Assembly: GCA_018657585.1 (NCBI GenBank)
Contig: JABHWX010000221.1
Location: 1-35,373 of the forward strand
Direction: 5' to 3'
Length of the DNA: 35,373 nt
From: Phycisphaerae bacterium
GTDB taxonomy: Bacteria > Planctomycetota > Phycisphaerae > Phycisphaerales > SM1A02
Shown here: positions 7,847 through 17,568 of the stretch, one piece after another
How positions within the stretch are numbered: the first letter of the stretch is position 1
Layout: every line of letters starts with the position of its first letter
The notes under the pieces: model-generated
Told to the model about the DNA's origin: nothing
Seen by the model: the letters and a program-made list of their open reading frames with translations, nothing else
Databases searched by the model: none
Made by a program: the position numbers and the translations under genes

Positions 7847-10303
7847 ATGCGTCTCCCACTAACTATATTCTTGTGCCTCGTGAGCACCTTTCTTGCGAAT
7901 ACTGTATTTGCTAACTTTGAAGATCGAACAATCACCTTAATTGTATTTGAAGGGCTCGACAGGGTGCAGGAACAACGTATCGAGAACCTCATCCAATCTA
8001 CTGTCGGTGAAATATACGACGCAGAGATTGTGCAAAGCGATGTCCACACGTTGAATCACCTCGGTGAATTTAAGTACATCTCCGCGGATGTGGTCTTACA
8101 GGGTGACGGTACGATCGAACTTATTTATACCTTTAGAGAACAACAAATAATCACACAGGTTTCGATGGCTGGTAATACTCTTATCAGCGATAACGAACTC
8201 CTCGCGGTAACACCAATTATGCTTGGACTTGGGCGTGATCAAGATGCTATTGATCGCGGGAAGCGTGCGATTATGAAGATGTACCAAGAGCAGGGCAACT
8301 ACCAAGTGGAAGTATTTCCTGAGATTACCGTGTACGGCAAGGATGTCGATGAGTTTACTGGGTTGCGAATCGATGAGTCTGTAGTCCTTGTATATAAAAT
8401 CATGGAAGGTAATCGTGTTCGAGTGAAAGGACTTTCGTTTTTCGGAAACAATTCGTTTACAGCAAAAGAACTCTCATCCGAAATAGATACGAGGGTTTCG
8501 GTTCCCTTTTTTAGACGAGGTGAACTAAACGAACAAGTTTTGAAGGCTGACGTTGCAAGCCTCAATAGATTTTATATCGACAGGGGTTTCCGAGACATTA
8601 GTATTTCTTATATAAATCCATTGAGTCCAAGCGACAAAGAAGCAGCAGTAGTATTTTTAATAGAAGAAGGACCACAATACACCATTGGGGGAATTTCCAC
8701 ACAGTTCATTACTATGGGAGACCTTGCACCAGTTTTTACAGCAGAACAAATTGAAGGACTTATTCACATCCACGTTGGTGACGTCTTTCGGCAATCAGAT
8801 ATTAATAAGGCTGTTACTTCGCTTAATGAAGCATACGGTGTCCTTGGAAGAATAATTGATGTTGAAGCAAAACAACAAGCTATTAAGAAGGCTCGTCAAG
8901 CCATGTTTGGTGGCAGGAGTGTGCTGGAGTTAGATACAACGAATGCTATTCCTTACCACGCAGAACCTGGGGCTACCGTTGATATCCACTTTGTGATTAA
9001 AGAAGGTATGCCCACACGAGTGGGTACAATTGAAATACAAGGAAATTTGGTAACTAAGGACAAGGTTATCCGTGGTCGTCTAGGTTTGAAACCCGGGTAT
9101 CCATTTGATGTGGCGAAGGCAAACCGATCAAAAGATCGACTTGAGCAGACTGGGTTGTTTATGCCGAACGGTGTAACGATGACTATTCAGCCGAAAGACG
9201 AGCTTCGTCCGTATGTGCGAGATCTTCTTGTTGAGGTTGATGAGACTCAAACAGGTTCATTAAGTTTTGGTGTGATGGCCGGCAGCGATACCGGTATGCT
9301 CGGGGATATTTCACTTAATGAACGCAACTTTGATATTGCAGATTGGCCCGAAAGTTGGGAAGAATTTTGGCAACGAAAAGCTTTCAAGGGAGCTGGCCAG
9401 CAATTTTCAATGGCATTTCAACCTGGCGACGAACTCTTTAATTATTCAATGGGTCTTACAGACCCCCGTTTTCTAGACACAGACTATTCCCTTGGCGGGA
9501 CAGTTGGCTGGAGCCAACGGGATTACACAGACTACACACAAGAAACGCTCTACTCTAATGTAAGTGTGGGGCGCCGCTTCGGTGATATTTGGTATGGAAG
9601 TTTGAACCTCACTTCGAATCGTGTTAAATTGACCGAATTTGACGATAACGTGCCACTAGAAATTTTCAACGATCAAGGCCCTAGCAACATTAACTCACTC
9701 GGATTGTCGTTGAACAGAACAACCCTTGCTTTTGACAGACCAACAGAGGGTTCTCGCATTAGTTTGAACTTAAATCAATATGGTTTGCCATCAGGTGACT
9801 ATACCTTTACAAAAGCATTTATATCTACTACTTCGTACTTTGCCGTTGATCGCGACTTTTTAGGCAATACCACAACACTGCGACTAGATACTCGCTTGGG
9901 GTATATTTTTGGAGGCACTTCGCCAACTTTCGAAAAGTTTTACCTCGGTGGTAGGTCATTCAGAGGTTTTCGATTTCGATCTGTCTCGCCATTGGGGACA
10001 CCACGCGTAGCAGGTGGCGATCCATTTGTGCCAATCGGTGGGGATTGGGAAATTTTCTTAGGCGCTCAGTATGAATTCCCCGTTGTTGATGAATTCATTT
10101 CGATGGTGGCATTCGTTGATAGCGGTACAGTGACCGATTCCCCGGGCTTTGACGAATACCGCGTGAGTGTCGGTACTGGATTACGATTGCATATTCCTCA
10201 ACTCGGTTCGGCTCCTCTTGCGTTTGATTTTGCTTTCCCAATTGTCAAACAGGCCGAAGATAAAAAGAAAACATTTAGTTTCAGTGTCCAATTGCCCTTC
10301 TGA
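7847..10303 (+). CDS. bamA: Outer membrane protein assembly factor BamA (Omp85)
   Basis: Signal peptide MRLPLTIFLCLVSTFLANTVFA, several POTRA-like repeats, C-terminal beta barrel with FYLGGRSFRGFRFRSVSP and terminal FSFSVQLPF. Start moved to 7847. Confidence 0.93.
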   Translation: MRLPLTIFLCLVSTFLANTVFANFEDRTITLIVFEGLDRVQEQRIENLIQSTVGEIYDAEIVQSDVHTLNHLGEFKYISADVVLQGDGTIELIYTFREQQIITQVSMAGNTLISDNELLAVTPIMLGLGRDQDAIDRGKRAIMKMYQEQGNYQVEVFPEITVYGKDVDEFTGLRIDESVVLVYKIMEGNRVRVKGLSFFGNNSFTAKELSSEIDTRVSVPFFRRGELNEQVLKADVASLNRFYIDRGFRDISISYINPLSPSDKEAAVVFLIEEGPQYTIGGISTQFITMGDLAPVFTAEQIEGLIHIHVGDVFRQSDINKAVTSLNEAYGVLGRIIDVEAKQQAIKKARQAMFGGRSVLELDTTNAIPYHAEPGATVDIHFVIKEGMPTRVGTIEIQGNLVTKDKVIRGRLGLKPGYPFDVAKANRSKDRLEQTGLFMPNGVTMTIQPKDELRPYVRDLLVEVDETQTGSLSFGVMAGSDTGMLGDISLNERNFDIADWPESWEEFWQRKAFKGAGQQFSMAFQPGDELFNYSMGLTDPRFLDTDYSLGGTVGWSQRDYTDYTQETLYSNVSVGRRFGDIWYGSLNLTSNRVKLTEFDDNVPLEIFNDQGPSNINSLGLSLNRTTLAFDRPTEGSRISLNLNQYGLPSGDYTFTKAFISTTSYFAVDRDFLGNTTTLRLDTRLGYIFGGTSPTFEKFYLGGRSFRGFRFRSVSPLGTPRVAGGDPFVPIGGDWEIFLGAQYEFPVVDEFISMVAFVDSGTVTDSPGFDEYRVSVGTGLRLHIPQLGSAPLAFDFAFPIVKQAEDKKKTFSFSVQLPF

Positions 10304-10381
10304 TACTACACCGACCCGAAAGAAATTCTCGTACAATTGTTTAAAATCTACCTGTATATTTCGAGATTAAGGAACACACCC

Positions 10382-11017
10382 ATGTCTACAAAAACACGAA
10401 TGCAAAGAATCACCCTGAGCCTTGCTACAGCTGCAGTTGTCTGTATCGCTTCTGGCTATGCAGCGGTTGCATCTTCTACACACTTCAGAACACCAACGGT
10501 GGTGGTCACATTTGATATTGAGAAGGTCTCTGCAGATTTGACAGAACGCGCGGATTCAGAAGCCCGGTTACGAAAACTGTTTTCAAAAATTGAAGAAGAA
10601 CTGCTGAAAAGAAATGATGCAATTAAGACGCTTCAAGAGAGCTTGCAATCTGCAGCCGAAGCCGATCAAGAAGCAATTATTGAACAACTTAATCAACTTG
10701 CACTTGAAGCGATGAGTTACCAACAATTCGCAGAGAAACGCGTGGACAATGAGCGATCATTGATGTTTAGAGATTTGTATATGAAGATTCGCAATTCTGT
10801 TGCAGACATTGCAAAAGAAAATGGTTACGACCTCGTCCTTATTACCGATGATGAGCGAGAAATAATGGTGAACCCAAAATCTTCTTCACCCCAAGAATTT
10901 CAGGTGCGAGAACAAATTGGGCAACAACGTATTGTCTACGCAAGCTCACAAATTGATATTACAGAGCAGGTCGTGACCCACATGAATCTTGAATGGGAAA
11001 AACGATCAGAAAAATGA
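10382..11017 (+). CDS. OmpH/Skp family periplasmic chaperone (copy 1)
   Basis: Signal peptide, VVVTFDIEKVSADLTE, coiled-coil middle, IAKENGYDLVLITDD...DITEQVV; follows bamA. Start moved to ATG 10382 with upstream AAGGA. Confidence 0.82.
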   Translation: MSTKTRMQRITLSLATAAVVCIASGYAAVASSTHFRTPTVVVTFDIEKVSADLTERADSEARLRKLFSKIEEELLKRNDAIKTLQESLQSAAEADQEAIIEQLNQLALEAMSYQQFAEKRVDNERSLMFRDLYMKIRNSVADIAKENGYDLVLITDDEREIMVNPKSSSPQEFQVREQIGQQRIVYASSQIDITEQVVTHMNLEWEKRSEK

Positions 11018-11036
11018 TTGCCAAAGGAAACTTCAG

Positions 11037-11657
11037 ATGCAACACATAAAATTTACAAAATATAGTTCCTACGTACTGACACTGTTTGTTGTTGGAATAT
11101 TTGCTTGGCAAACCCATGCAAATAAGTGGTTCGTCCCCGCATTGCCAACAGTAACAGTTTCGGTCGACTTCGAAAAGGTATTCTCCTCACTTGAAGAACG
11201 TGTGTTTGAAGAGTCGAAAGTACAGACACTCATCGAGTCAATGAATGCAGATATCGAAGTGCGCCGCCAAATTATTGCAGAGTACGAGCAAGAATTCGAA
11301 CTGTATGAACAGGGCTCTGAGAAATGGCAAGAACTACTACAGGAACAACAGCTCAAAGTGTTGGAGTACCAAGCGCAAGTTGAGTACAGTAATGTTCGCA
11401 AAAGTCGAGAACTTTCCAAGGGCATCCGCACGGTGTACGAGAACATTCGTAAATCTTCGGTTGAACTTGCTGCGAAAAATGGTTGGGATTACGTCATTGT
11501 AAATGATGCTGCGATTGCTCTTCCCCAAGGCGATGATGTTGATATGGGCCTTGAAATTAGCAGTAGGCGAATTCTGTATGCAAACCCTGCACTTGATGTT
11601 ACAGACTTGTTGATCGAATATATGAACAGTAATTTTGATGAGATGGCAGTTCGCTAA
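11037..11657 (+). CDS. OmpH/Skp family periplasmic chaperone (copy 2)
   Basis: MQHIKFTKYSSYVLTLFVVGIFAW signal/anchor, TVSVDFEKVFSSLEER, LAAKNGWDYVIVND, ILYANPALDVTDLLIEYMN. Start moved to 11037. Confidence 0.82.
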   Translation: MQHIKFTKYSSYVLTLFVVGIFAWQTHANKWFVPALPTVTVSVDFEKVFSSLEERVFEESKVQTLIESMNADIEVRRQIIAEYEQEFELYEQGSEKWQELLQEQQLKVLEYQAQVEYSNVRKSRELSKGIRTVYENIRKSSVELAAKNGWDYVIVNDAAIALPQGDDVDMGLEISSRRILYANPALDVTDLLIEYMNSNFDEMAVR

Positions 11658-11663
11658 GAACCC

Positions 11664-12698
11664 GTGTCGAACCCAACACATACTGCGTTCTCTATCGCAA
11701 AAGAAATTCAAGCGACCATCGAGGGTCCTGGTGATTTGGCATGCACTGGAATAGCTTCTCTTTCAGGTGCTCGTGAAGGTGATTTAACCTTTATGGTAAA
11801 TCCAAAATATGCGAAGAGATGGTCTACATCTTCAGCCACTATTGGAATTGTGCAGCGCGGAGTTCTCGTAGAGGGGCATGACGACTCAACAAGAGCCTTA
11901 CTCCGTGTAGACAATCCGGAACTGGCTATGGCGACATGTTTAGAACTTTTCAAAACCCACCGCGATATCCCTGAAGTTGGCATTCACCCCTCAGCAATAA
12001 TTGACCCAAGTGCAACAATCGGACATGGAGTTAGAATTGGTTCTGGAGTTGTGGTTGGTGCAGATGCCATTGTCGGTGATAATGTATCCCTCCTTCCGCA
12101 CGTTTTTATTGGGCATGATGTCACAATTGGTTCGGGCTCCGAATTGCGTAGTGGAGTGAGTGTTGAGCATGATTGTGTAGTTGGTACCAACTGTATTTTG
12201 TATGCAAATGTTTCGATTGGCACCGATGGTTTTGGCTATTGCCCAGCAGCGGATATGTCTGGTCTTGTGAAACTAGAACACATCGGAAATGTTGTTATTG
12301 GAGACAACGTTGAAATTGGCTCAAATTCCTGCGTTGATCGTGGTAAGTTTGCTTCGACTTCTATCGGAAATGGAACAAAAATTGATAATTTGGTGCAAAT
12401 TGGGCATAATGTATCAATTGGTGAAAACTGTGTTTTTGCTTCAGGAACTGGGTTAGGGGGGTCAGTCCAAATTGGCAACTGGGTCCAAATTGCCGCCCAA
12501 GTAGGCATCGCACCGCACTGTAAAGTAGGAAATGGCGCGAAAATAGGGGCAAAAAGCGGTGTGATGAACGATATACCTGCTGGCGAGGCGTGGCTCGGTG
12601 TTCCGGCGTGCAAGATGAAGGATATGTTGCGGCAATGGGTTACAACTCGTAAAATGCCCAAAATCCTCGCACAATTTGGCAAGAGCGAAAAACAGTAA
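11664..12698 (+). CDS. lpxD: UDP-3-O-acylglucosamine N-acyltransferase LpxD
   Basis: N-terminal LpxD domain plus left-handed beta-helix hexapeptide repeats; HIGNVVIGDNVEIGSNSCVDRGKFASTSIGNGTKIDNLVQIGHNVSIGENC. GTG start. Confidence 0.96.
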   Translation: MSNPTHTAFSIAKEIQATIEGPGDLACTGIASLSGAREGDLTFMVNPKYAKRWSTSSATIGIVQRGVLVEGHDDSTRALLRVDNPELAMATCLELFKTHRDIPEVGIHPSAIIDPSATIGHGVRIGSGVVVGADAIVGDNVSLLPHVFIGHDVTIGSGSELRSGVSVEHDCVVGTNCILYANVSIGTDGFGYCPAADMSGLVKLEHIGNVVIGDNVEIGSNSCVDRGKFASTSIGNGTKIDNLVQIGHNVSIGENCVFASGTGLGGSVQIGNWVQIAAQVGIAPHCKVGNGAKIGAKSGVMNDIPAGEAWLGVPACKMKDMLRQWVTTRKMPKILAQFGKSEKQ

Positions 12699-12733
12699 AC
12701 ACCCGAAGTTAACCGGATTCGCGCTACCGTCCT

Positions 12734-14104
12734 ATGAAGAATTCCACACAACAATCAGAAAACGAATCAACGCAGACTATTTCTGCTGTGCCGATGCAAC
12801 ATACAGTTGCCAAGCCCGTCTCGGTGTGTGGGAAGGGTCTGTTACTCGGTCAAGAAGTGGATGTAGTTATTACACCGGCTCCTGTTGGCGAGGGAATCGT
12901 CTTTGAACGAACAGATATTGAACCAGCAGTACAGATTCCTGCGCTCATTGCGAATGCAACTAATCGGCCTCGGAGAACTACTCTGCAATCTACCGATGAG
13001 GTCACTATTGAAACAGTAGAGCACCTACTTTCGGCGCTTGCAGGTATTGGTATTGACAATGCGATTATCAAAATAGATGGCCCTGAAGTGCCTTGTGGAG
13101 ATGGTTCATCGCTGCCATTTGTAGAACCTCTTTTGAAGGCAGGGCGAGTAGAACAAGACCAACCAAGAAACCTACTTCGCGTGACCGAGCCAATTTGTTT
13201 GCAAGAGGGCAATGCGATGATTGCAGCCTTTCCATCGCATGAGGAAGGATTGCAGATTGTATACGATTTGGATTATGGAGACGCAAAATCTAGAATCGTT
13301 CGCCAAACACAAGCATGGAGCAGTGCAAGCGGAACGTACAGCGTCGATGTTGCACCAGCAAGAACGTACAGCCTTGAAGAAGAAGCGCAAGCTCTTCAAT
13401 CGCAAGGTATGTGTATGCATTTGTCACCATCGGAAATGCTCGTCATTGGCGAAGAGGGTCCAATTGACAACCTCTATAGATTCGACAATGAACCTGTCCG
13501 TCACAAAATTCTTGACATTGTTGGCGACTTATATTTAGCAGGAGCTCCAATTCAAGGCAGAGTAGTTGCTAGTAGATCGGGACATGCACTTAATCGCAAA
13601 CTATGTAAAGCAATTGTTGACCAAAACAAAGTGTCTAAACGTAATACGTTAGTGACAAACGCGTCCGCAATGGACGTCCGGGAAATTCAACGCATTATGC
13701 CACACCGATACCCTATGCTCTTGGTAGACCGCGTGGTTGAAATGGATGGCATTTCAAAGGCGGTTGGTGTAAAGAACGTAACTATTAACGAACCTTTTTT
13801 TCAAGGGCATTACCCCGGCACCCCAATTATGCCAGGCGTATTGATCGTTGAAGCAATGGCACAACTTGGTGGCTTGCTCATGAGCAGGAAACTCGAACAC
13901 ACAGGGAAACTAGCGGTTTTACTGAGCCTAGATAAGGTAAAACTACGCCATCCAGTAACACCAGGTGATCAGTTGATTCTTGAAGCTGTAACGGTCCGAG
14001 CGGGTGTCAGAACTGCAGCGCTGCAATGTAAAGCATTTGTTGGCTCTAAACTTGCCGCAGAAGCGCAAATACGGTTTATGATGGTTGATGCGGAGCAAGA
14101 TTAA
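12734..14104 (+). CDS. lpxC/fabZ: Bifunctional LpxC deacetylase / FabZ 3-hydroxyacyl-ACP dehydratase fusion
   Basis: N-terminal LpxC (VEHLLSALAGIGIDNAIIKIDGPEVPCGDGSSLPFV, RHKILDIVGDLYLAGAPIQG, GHALNRKL) then FabZ (IMPHRYPMLLVDRVVEMDG, HYPGTPIMPGVLIVEAMAQLGG) in one frame. Confidence 0.96.
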   Translation: MKNSTQQSENESTQTISAVPMQHTVAKPVSVCGKGLLLGQEVDVVITPAPVGEGIVFERTDIEPAVQIPALIANATNRPRRTTLQSTDEVTIETVEHLLSALAGIGIDNAIIKIDGPEVPCGDGSSLPFVEPLLKAGRVEQDQPRNLLRVTEPICLQEGNAMIAAFPSHEEGLQIVYDLDYGDAKSRIVRQTQAWSSASGTYSVDVAPARTYSLEEEAQALQSQGMCMHLSPSEMLVIGEEGPIDNLYRFDNEPVRHKILDIVGDLYLAGAPIQGRVVASRSGHALNRKLCKAIVDQNKVSKRNTLVTNASAMDVREIQRIMPHRYPMLLVDRVVEMDGISKAVGVKNVTINEPFFQGHYPGTPIMPGVLIVEAMAQLGGLLMSRKLEHTGKLAVLLSLDKVKLRHPVTPGDQLILEAVTVRAGVRTAALQCKAFVGSKLAAEAQIRFMMVDAEQD

Positions 14105-14105
14105 T

Positions 14106-14909
14106 ATGACGACGATTCACCCAACAGCAGTAATTGACCCAAGCTCGACCATAGAGGACGGCGCAATGATTGGTGCTTCGTGCTTTATTGGTCCAAATGT
14201 AATCATTGGCGCAGGTACCAAACTGTTTAACCACGTAACAGTACAGTCAGATACAACCATTGGAAACGATAACAAAATCTATCCGTTTTGCGTGATTGGC
14301 GGGGACCCCCAAGACAAAAAATACAACGGCGAACAAACTACTCTAGAGATTGGCAATGGAAACGAAATTCGTGAGCACGTTACGATTCACCGAGGCACAA
14401 CAAATGGTGGCGGTAAAACAATTGTCGGAAATAGCAACTTACTTATGGTTGCATCGCATGTAGCGCACGATTGTTTCCTTGGAAATGATCTTGTTATTGC
14501 AAACCAAGTCATGCTCGCAGGGCATATTACAGTTGAAGATTGTGCGACCATTGGTGGCGGAGCAGGAATAAATCAGTTTGCCCGCATTGGCCGCTGTTCC
14601 TATATTGGAGGTCTTGCGAGAATTACACGTGATGTTCCCCCGTATATGATTGTTGAAGGAACACCCGCAGAGGTTCGTGGTGTGAATGTTGTTGCGATGT
14701 CAAGAAGGGGCTACCCTGAATTGCAAATCCATGCAATGAAAGAAGCACACAGACGACTTTACCGAGATAATGGCGGAGCGCTTTCTCAAAAAGTAGAACA
14801 ACTGTTACATGAGTTTGGCGACATGATTCCAATTCAAAGATTGTGCGACGCAATTGCAGCATCGACGGCAGGACGGCACGGTCGATCGAATGAAAAAATA
14901 AAACAGTAA
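14106..14909 (+). CDS. lpxA: Acyl-ACP--UDP-GlcNAc O-acyltransferase LpxA
   Basis: Hexapeptide repeats and YPFCVIGGDPQDKKYNGEQTTLEIGNGNEIREHVTIHRGT. Start at ATG 14106. Confidence 0.96.
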   Translation: MTTIHPTAVIDPSSTIEDGAMIGASCFIGPNVIIGAGTKLFNHVTVQSDTTIGNDNKIYPFCVIGGDPQDKKYNGEQTTLEIGNGNEIREHVTIHRGTTNGGGKTIVGNSNLLMVASHVAHDCFLGNDLVIANQVMLAGHITVEDCATIGGGAGINQFARIGRCSYIGGLARITRDVPPYMIVEGTPAEVRGVNVVAMSRRGYPELQIHAMKEAHRRLYRDNGGALSQKVEQLLHEFGDMIPIQRLCDAIAASTAGRHGRSNEKIKQ

Positions 14910-14916
14910 CAATTAA

Positions 14917-15231
14917 TTAATCGTTGTCTTCACCGAATAAATATTGTTCAAACTCATCGTCATCGTCTTTGTCTGAATCGTCTTCATCACCATCGTGTGT
15001 GTCGTTAGAAGCGGATTCTTCGTTGTCTTCTAAATCAGAATCAATTTCGACTGTGGTCTCTTTATCCCCGTCTACCTCTTCGTTTTCCCATTCATCCAAA
15101 CCAATAGTGGCGGGTTGGGTATGAAAATATGGGGAGGAAGGTACGCACATACTAAAATCAATTGAATCAAACGGAAGCCCTATGATTTGGTCGATTGGGG
15201 TCATGCTGGTCATCGCCGTATTGATCTCCAT
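14917..15231 (-). CDS. Hypothetical protein with a highly acidic low-complexity C-terminus
   Basis: MEINTAMTSMTPIDQIIGLPFDSIDF... then a D/E-rich tail (DGDEDDSDKDDDDEFEQYLFGEDND). The ORF-track TTG start (15294) falls on a -35 box, so ATG 15231 is preferred. Confidence 0.55.
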   Translation of the reverse strand: MEINTAMTSMTPIDQIIGLPFDSIDFSMCVPSSPYFHTQPATIGLDEWENEEVDGDKETTVEIDSDLEDNEESASNDTHDGDEDDSDKDDDDEFEQYLFGEDND

Positions 15232-15266
15232 ACTAGAACGGGTGGTACATGGAACATTCTTTCGTA

Positions 15267-15294
15267 TTGATATCGAAATGAGGCGAATTGTCAA
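15267..15294 (-). promoter_or_regulatory. Sigma70-type promoter for the acidic hypothetical gene
   Basis: Minus strand TTGACA (15294-15289), 16-nt spacer, TATCAA (15272-15267; or ATCAAT with a 17-nt spacer). Confidence 0.55.
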
Positions 15295-15436
15295 GTTCTA
15301 CGTCTGATAAAGCACCTGTTTTTTAAAAAAGTTGTACTTTCTTGAAATAACAACTCTAGGCTGGGGGTTATCGGGTCGACCGTATTTGCAGCGAACAATT
15401 CGCCTTCTAGCGGGGTACAGTCAAGAACAGAACCTA

Positions 15437-15892
15437 ATGAACACAGCAGTACTAGCACATCCTTGTAACGCAATTGCCGAGAGGGCACAGCGTTCTGAAC
15501 GAGTCACCTGGCTCCTAGGTGGAGTCGTGGCATTAAGTCTGGCAGATTTGTTTCTCACAATATCCTATCTCACCACTGTTGGAATGAGTGAGGGAAACCC
15601 GATTGCAGTTTGGCTTCTCAATACCACAAACTCTGTTTGGCCATTAATCTTATATAAACTTTGTACAGTTGCGGTATGTGTGGGGCTTCTATACGTTAAC
15701 CGAACAAAACGGCAAAGTGAGCTCGCATCGTGGTGTGCATTGATTATTCTTGTCGCATTGACAGTTTGGTGGAATCAATACTCAAGGTATCAACCGTATC
15801 TTCCGCTTTCAGAAAATCATATTGTGATGATTGATGACAACTTCGTTCAGCCATTTGTTGCTCCTGAACAAGATCTCCATATTATCCAATAA
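15437..15892 (+). CDS. Small multi-spanning membrane protein (DUF5658-like)
   Basis: ALSLADLFLTISYLTTVGMSEGNPIAVWLLN...LYKLCTVAVCVGLLY; start at ATG 15437. Confidence 0.6.
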   Translation: MNTAVLAHPCNAIAERAQRSERVTWLLGGVVALSLADLFLTISYLTTVGMSEGNPIAVWLLNTTNSVWPLILYKLCTVAVCVGLLYVNRTKRQSELASWCALIILVALTVWWNQYSRYQPYLPLSENHIVMIDDNFVQPFVAPEQDLHIIQ

Positions 15893-15948
15893 TCAAATTG
15901 TTTATGGTACCGGCGAATCAGAATGGTTCTTTTGGTACAGTAGGGGGG

Positions 15949-16404
15949 ATGATAAGAACCACGCTCTGGTTGATTACCCTTTGCACATTGCAAGCCTGTG
16001 GTGTTCGTTCGCCAATTACACAATTCAACAGTGCTAACGTGACGAACTCCACACCAGAAGCGATCTCGATTACTGCACATTTTGATATTTCGAATACAAA
16101 CGACGAGCCCCTGAGGTTAGAGATGTACAAATATTACGTGACGGTAGATGGCAGAACGGTGTACCAAGGGCTAGCAGCAGCTGAACGGACTGTTCCACGT
16201 TGGGGTTCTGTTTCAAGTGCGATTCCGATAGTAATTCGACGAGAAGAAATTGGAGACCAGAGCGTTATTGCATGGAAACTTTCTGGGTCATTAAGTTACA
16301 TCCCACCTACAGCACTTGCTGAGACTTTGTTGAAAAATGGGTTTTGGGAACCAACATCATCTATTCGTGCTCACGGTGCTATTGAAGTACCCGTCATAGA
16401 GTGA
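15949..16404 (+). CDS. Putative lipoprotein, LEA14/WHy-like domain
   Basis: Lipobox LCTLQAC after a short TM; ISITAHFDISNTNDEPLRLEMYKYYVTVDGRTVYQG resembles a late-embryogenesis-abundant type 2 fold. Start at ATG 15949. Confidence 0.55.
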   Translation: MIRTTLWLITLCTLQACGVRSPITQFNSANVTNSTPEAISITAHFDISNTNDEPLRLEMYKYYVTVDGRTVYQGLAAAERTVPRWGSVSSAIPIVIRREEIGDQSVIAWKLSGSLSYIPPTALAETLLKNGFWEPTSSIRAHGAIEVPVIE

Positions 16405-16472
16405 ACCAGACTCTCAAACAACCCGCACAATCGGAATGAATGGCTTATACAGCTAGTGGAAACACGCAATGA

Positions 16473-17558
16473 GTGAATTACACACCTGCACGTTCCGATG
16501 ATGCTGGCATGGACATTGATGCTATTCTGAAAATCGCCTCTGAGCAGGGCGCATCCGACATTCACTTGGTAAGTGGCGAGCCACCAGTGATACGGGTTGA
16601 CACAGGACTGTTGCGTCTTGACATGCCCCCACTCAAGGCTGAAGAACTTTCTAAACAAATATCTGCGATGCTCAATGACAATCAACAAACATCATTTGCG
16701 AATAACCAAGATGTTGATTTGTCGTGGGCTACAGTAAATTGTCGTTACAGAGTTAATGTTCACCTTCAGAGTGGCGTTCCAGCAATAGCAATGCGAACGG
16801 TGAAGACGAAGATTCCACCCCTTGATACATTAAATCTTCCTCCAGTCATTGCTCAACTTGCAGAACTACCCCGCGGTCTTGTTCTTGTTACTGGAGATAC
16901 GGGTTCCGGTAAATCTACAACCCTTGCGTCTCTCCTTCAGAAAATTAATGAAAAGAAGGCGCGACACATTATTACGCTAGAGGATCCAGTTGAATACACA
17001 TTTGACTCTGACCGTTGCCTCATAGAACAGAGGGAGCTTGGGCGGGACATGCCAAGCTTTGCTTCTGGTCTTAAGCACGCTCTCCGTCAAGACCCAGATA
17101 TTATTTTGGTAGGCGAAATGAGAGATTTAGAGACTACTTCGCTTGCAATATCTGCAGCGGAAACTGGGCACCTTGTACTCTCTACATTGCACACCGTAAA
17201 CGCTTCACAAACAGTTGAACGAATTGTAGACATGTATCCAGCAAATCAACAAGCCCAAGTTCGTTCGATGCTTGCAAATACATTAAAGTCAGTTATCTCG
17301 CAGACACTGCTACCCAAAATTGGTGGTGGAATGGTTCCGGCAGTAGAAATATTGTTGTGTGACCCAGCGGTTCGTAACATCATTCGTGAAGCACGTACTT
17401 TTGAAATTCCAAACGTTATCGAAACAAATAGTCGAAAAGGCATGGTTTCTCGCGACGCATCGATAGCCACACTTGTATTTAATGGTCTTGTAGAGAAAGA
17501 CATTGCCATTGCAAATTCAACAGACCCTCAGAGATTACAGATGACTTTAGCAGCTTAA
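16473..17558 (+). CDS. PilT-family type IV pilus ATPase
   Basis: ASDIHLVSGEPPVIRVDTGLL, Walker A GDTGSGKST, ALRQDPDIILVGEMRD, TGHLVLSTLHTVNA. GTG 16473 or ATG 16509 start. Confidence 0.92.
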   Translation: MNYTPARSDDAGMDIDAILKIASEQGASDIHLVSGEPPVIRVDTGLLRLDMPPLKAEELSKQISAMLNDNQQTSFANNQDVDLSWATVNCRYRVNVHLQSGVPAIAMRTVKTKIPPLDTLNLPPVIAQLAELPRGLVLVTGDTGSGKSTTLASLLQKINEKKARHIITLEDPVEYTFDSDRCLIEQRELGRDMPSFASGLKHALRQDPDIILVGEMRDLETTSLAISAAETGHLVLSTLHTVNASQTVERIVDMYPANQQAQVRSMLANTLKSVISQTLLPKIGGGMVPAVEILLCDPAVRNIIREARTFEIPNVIETNSRKGMVSRDASIATLVFNGLVEKDIAIANSTDPQRLQMTLAA

Positions 17559-17568
17559 GGAAATACTG

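Noticed and set aside
12236-12754. 172-aa ORF on the minus strand opposite lpxD
   Set aside because: Fully antisense to a well-supported lpxD; composition is a reverse-complement artefact; no family resemblance.
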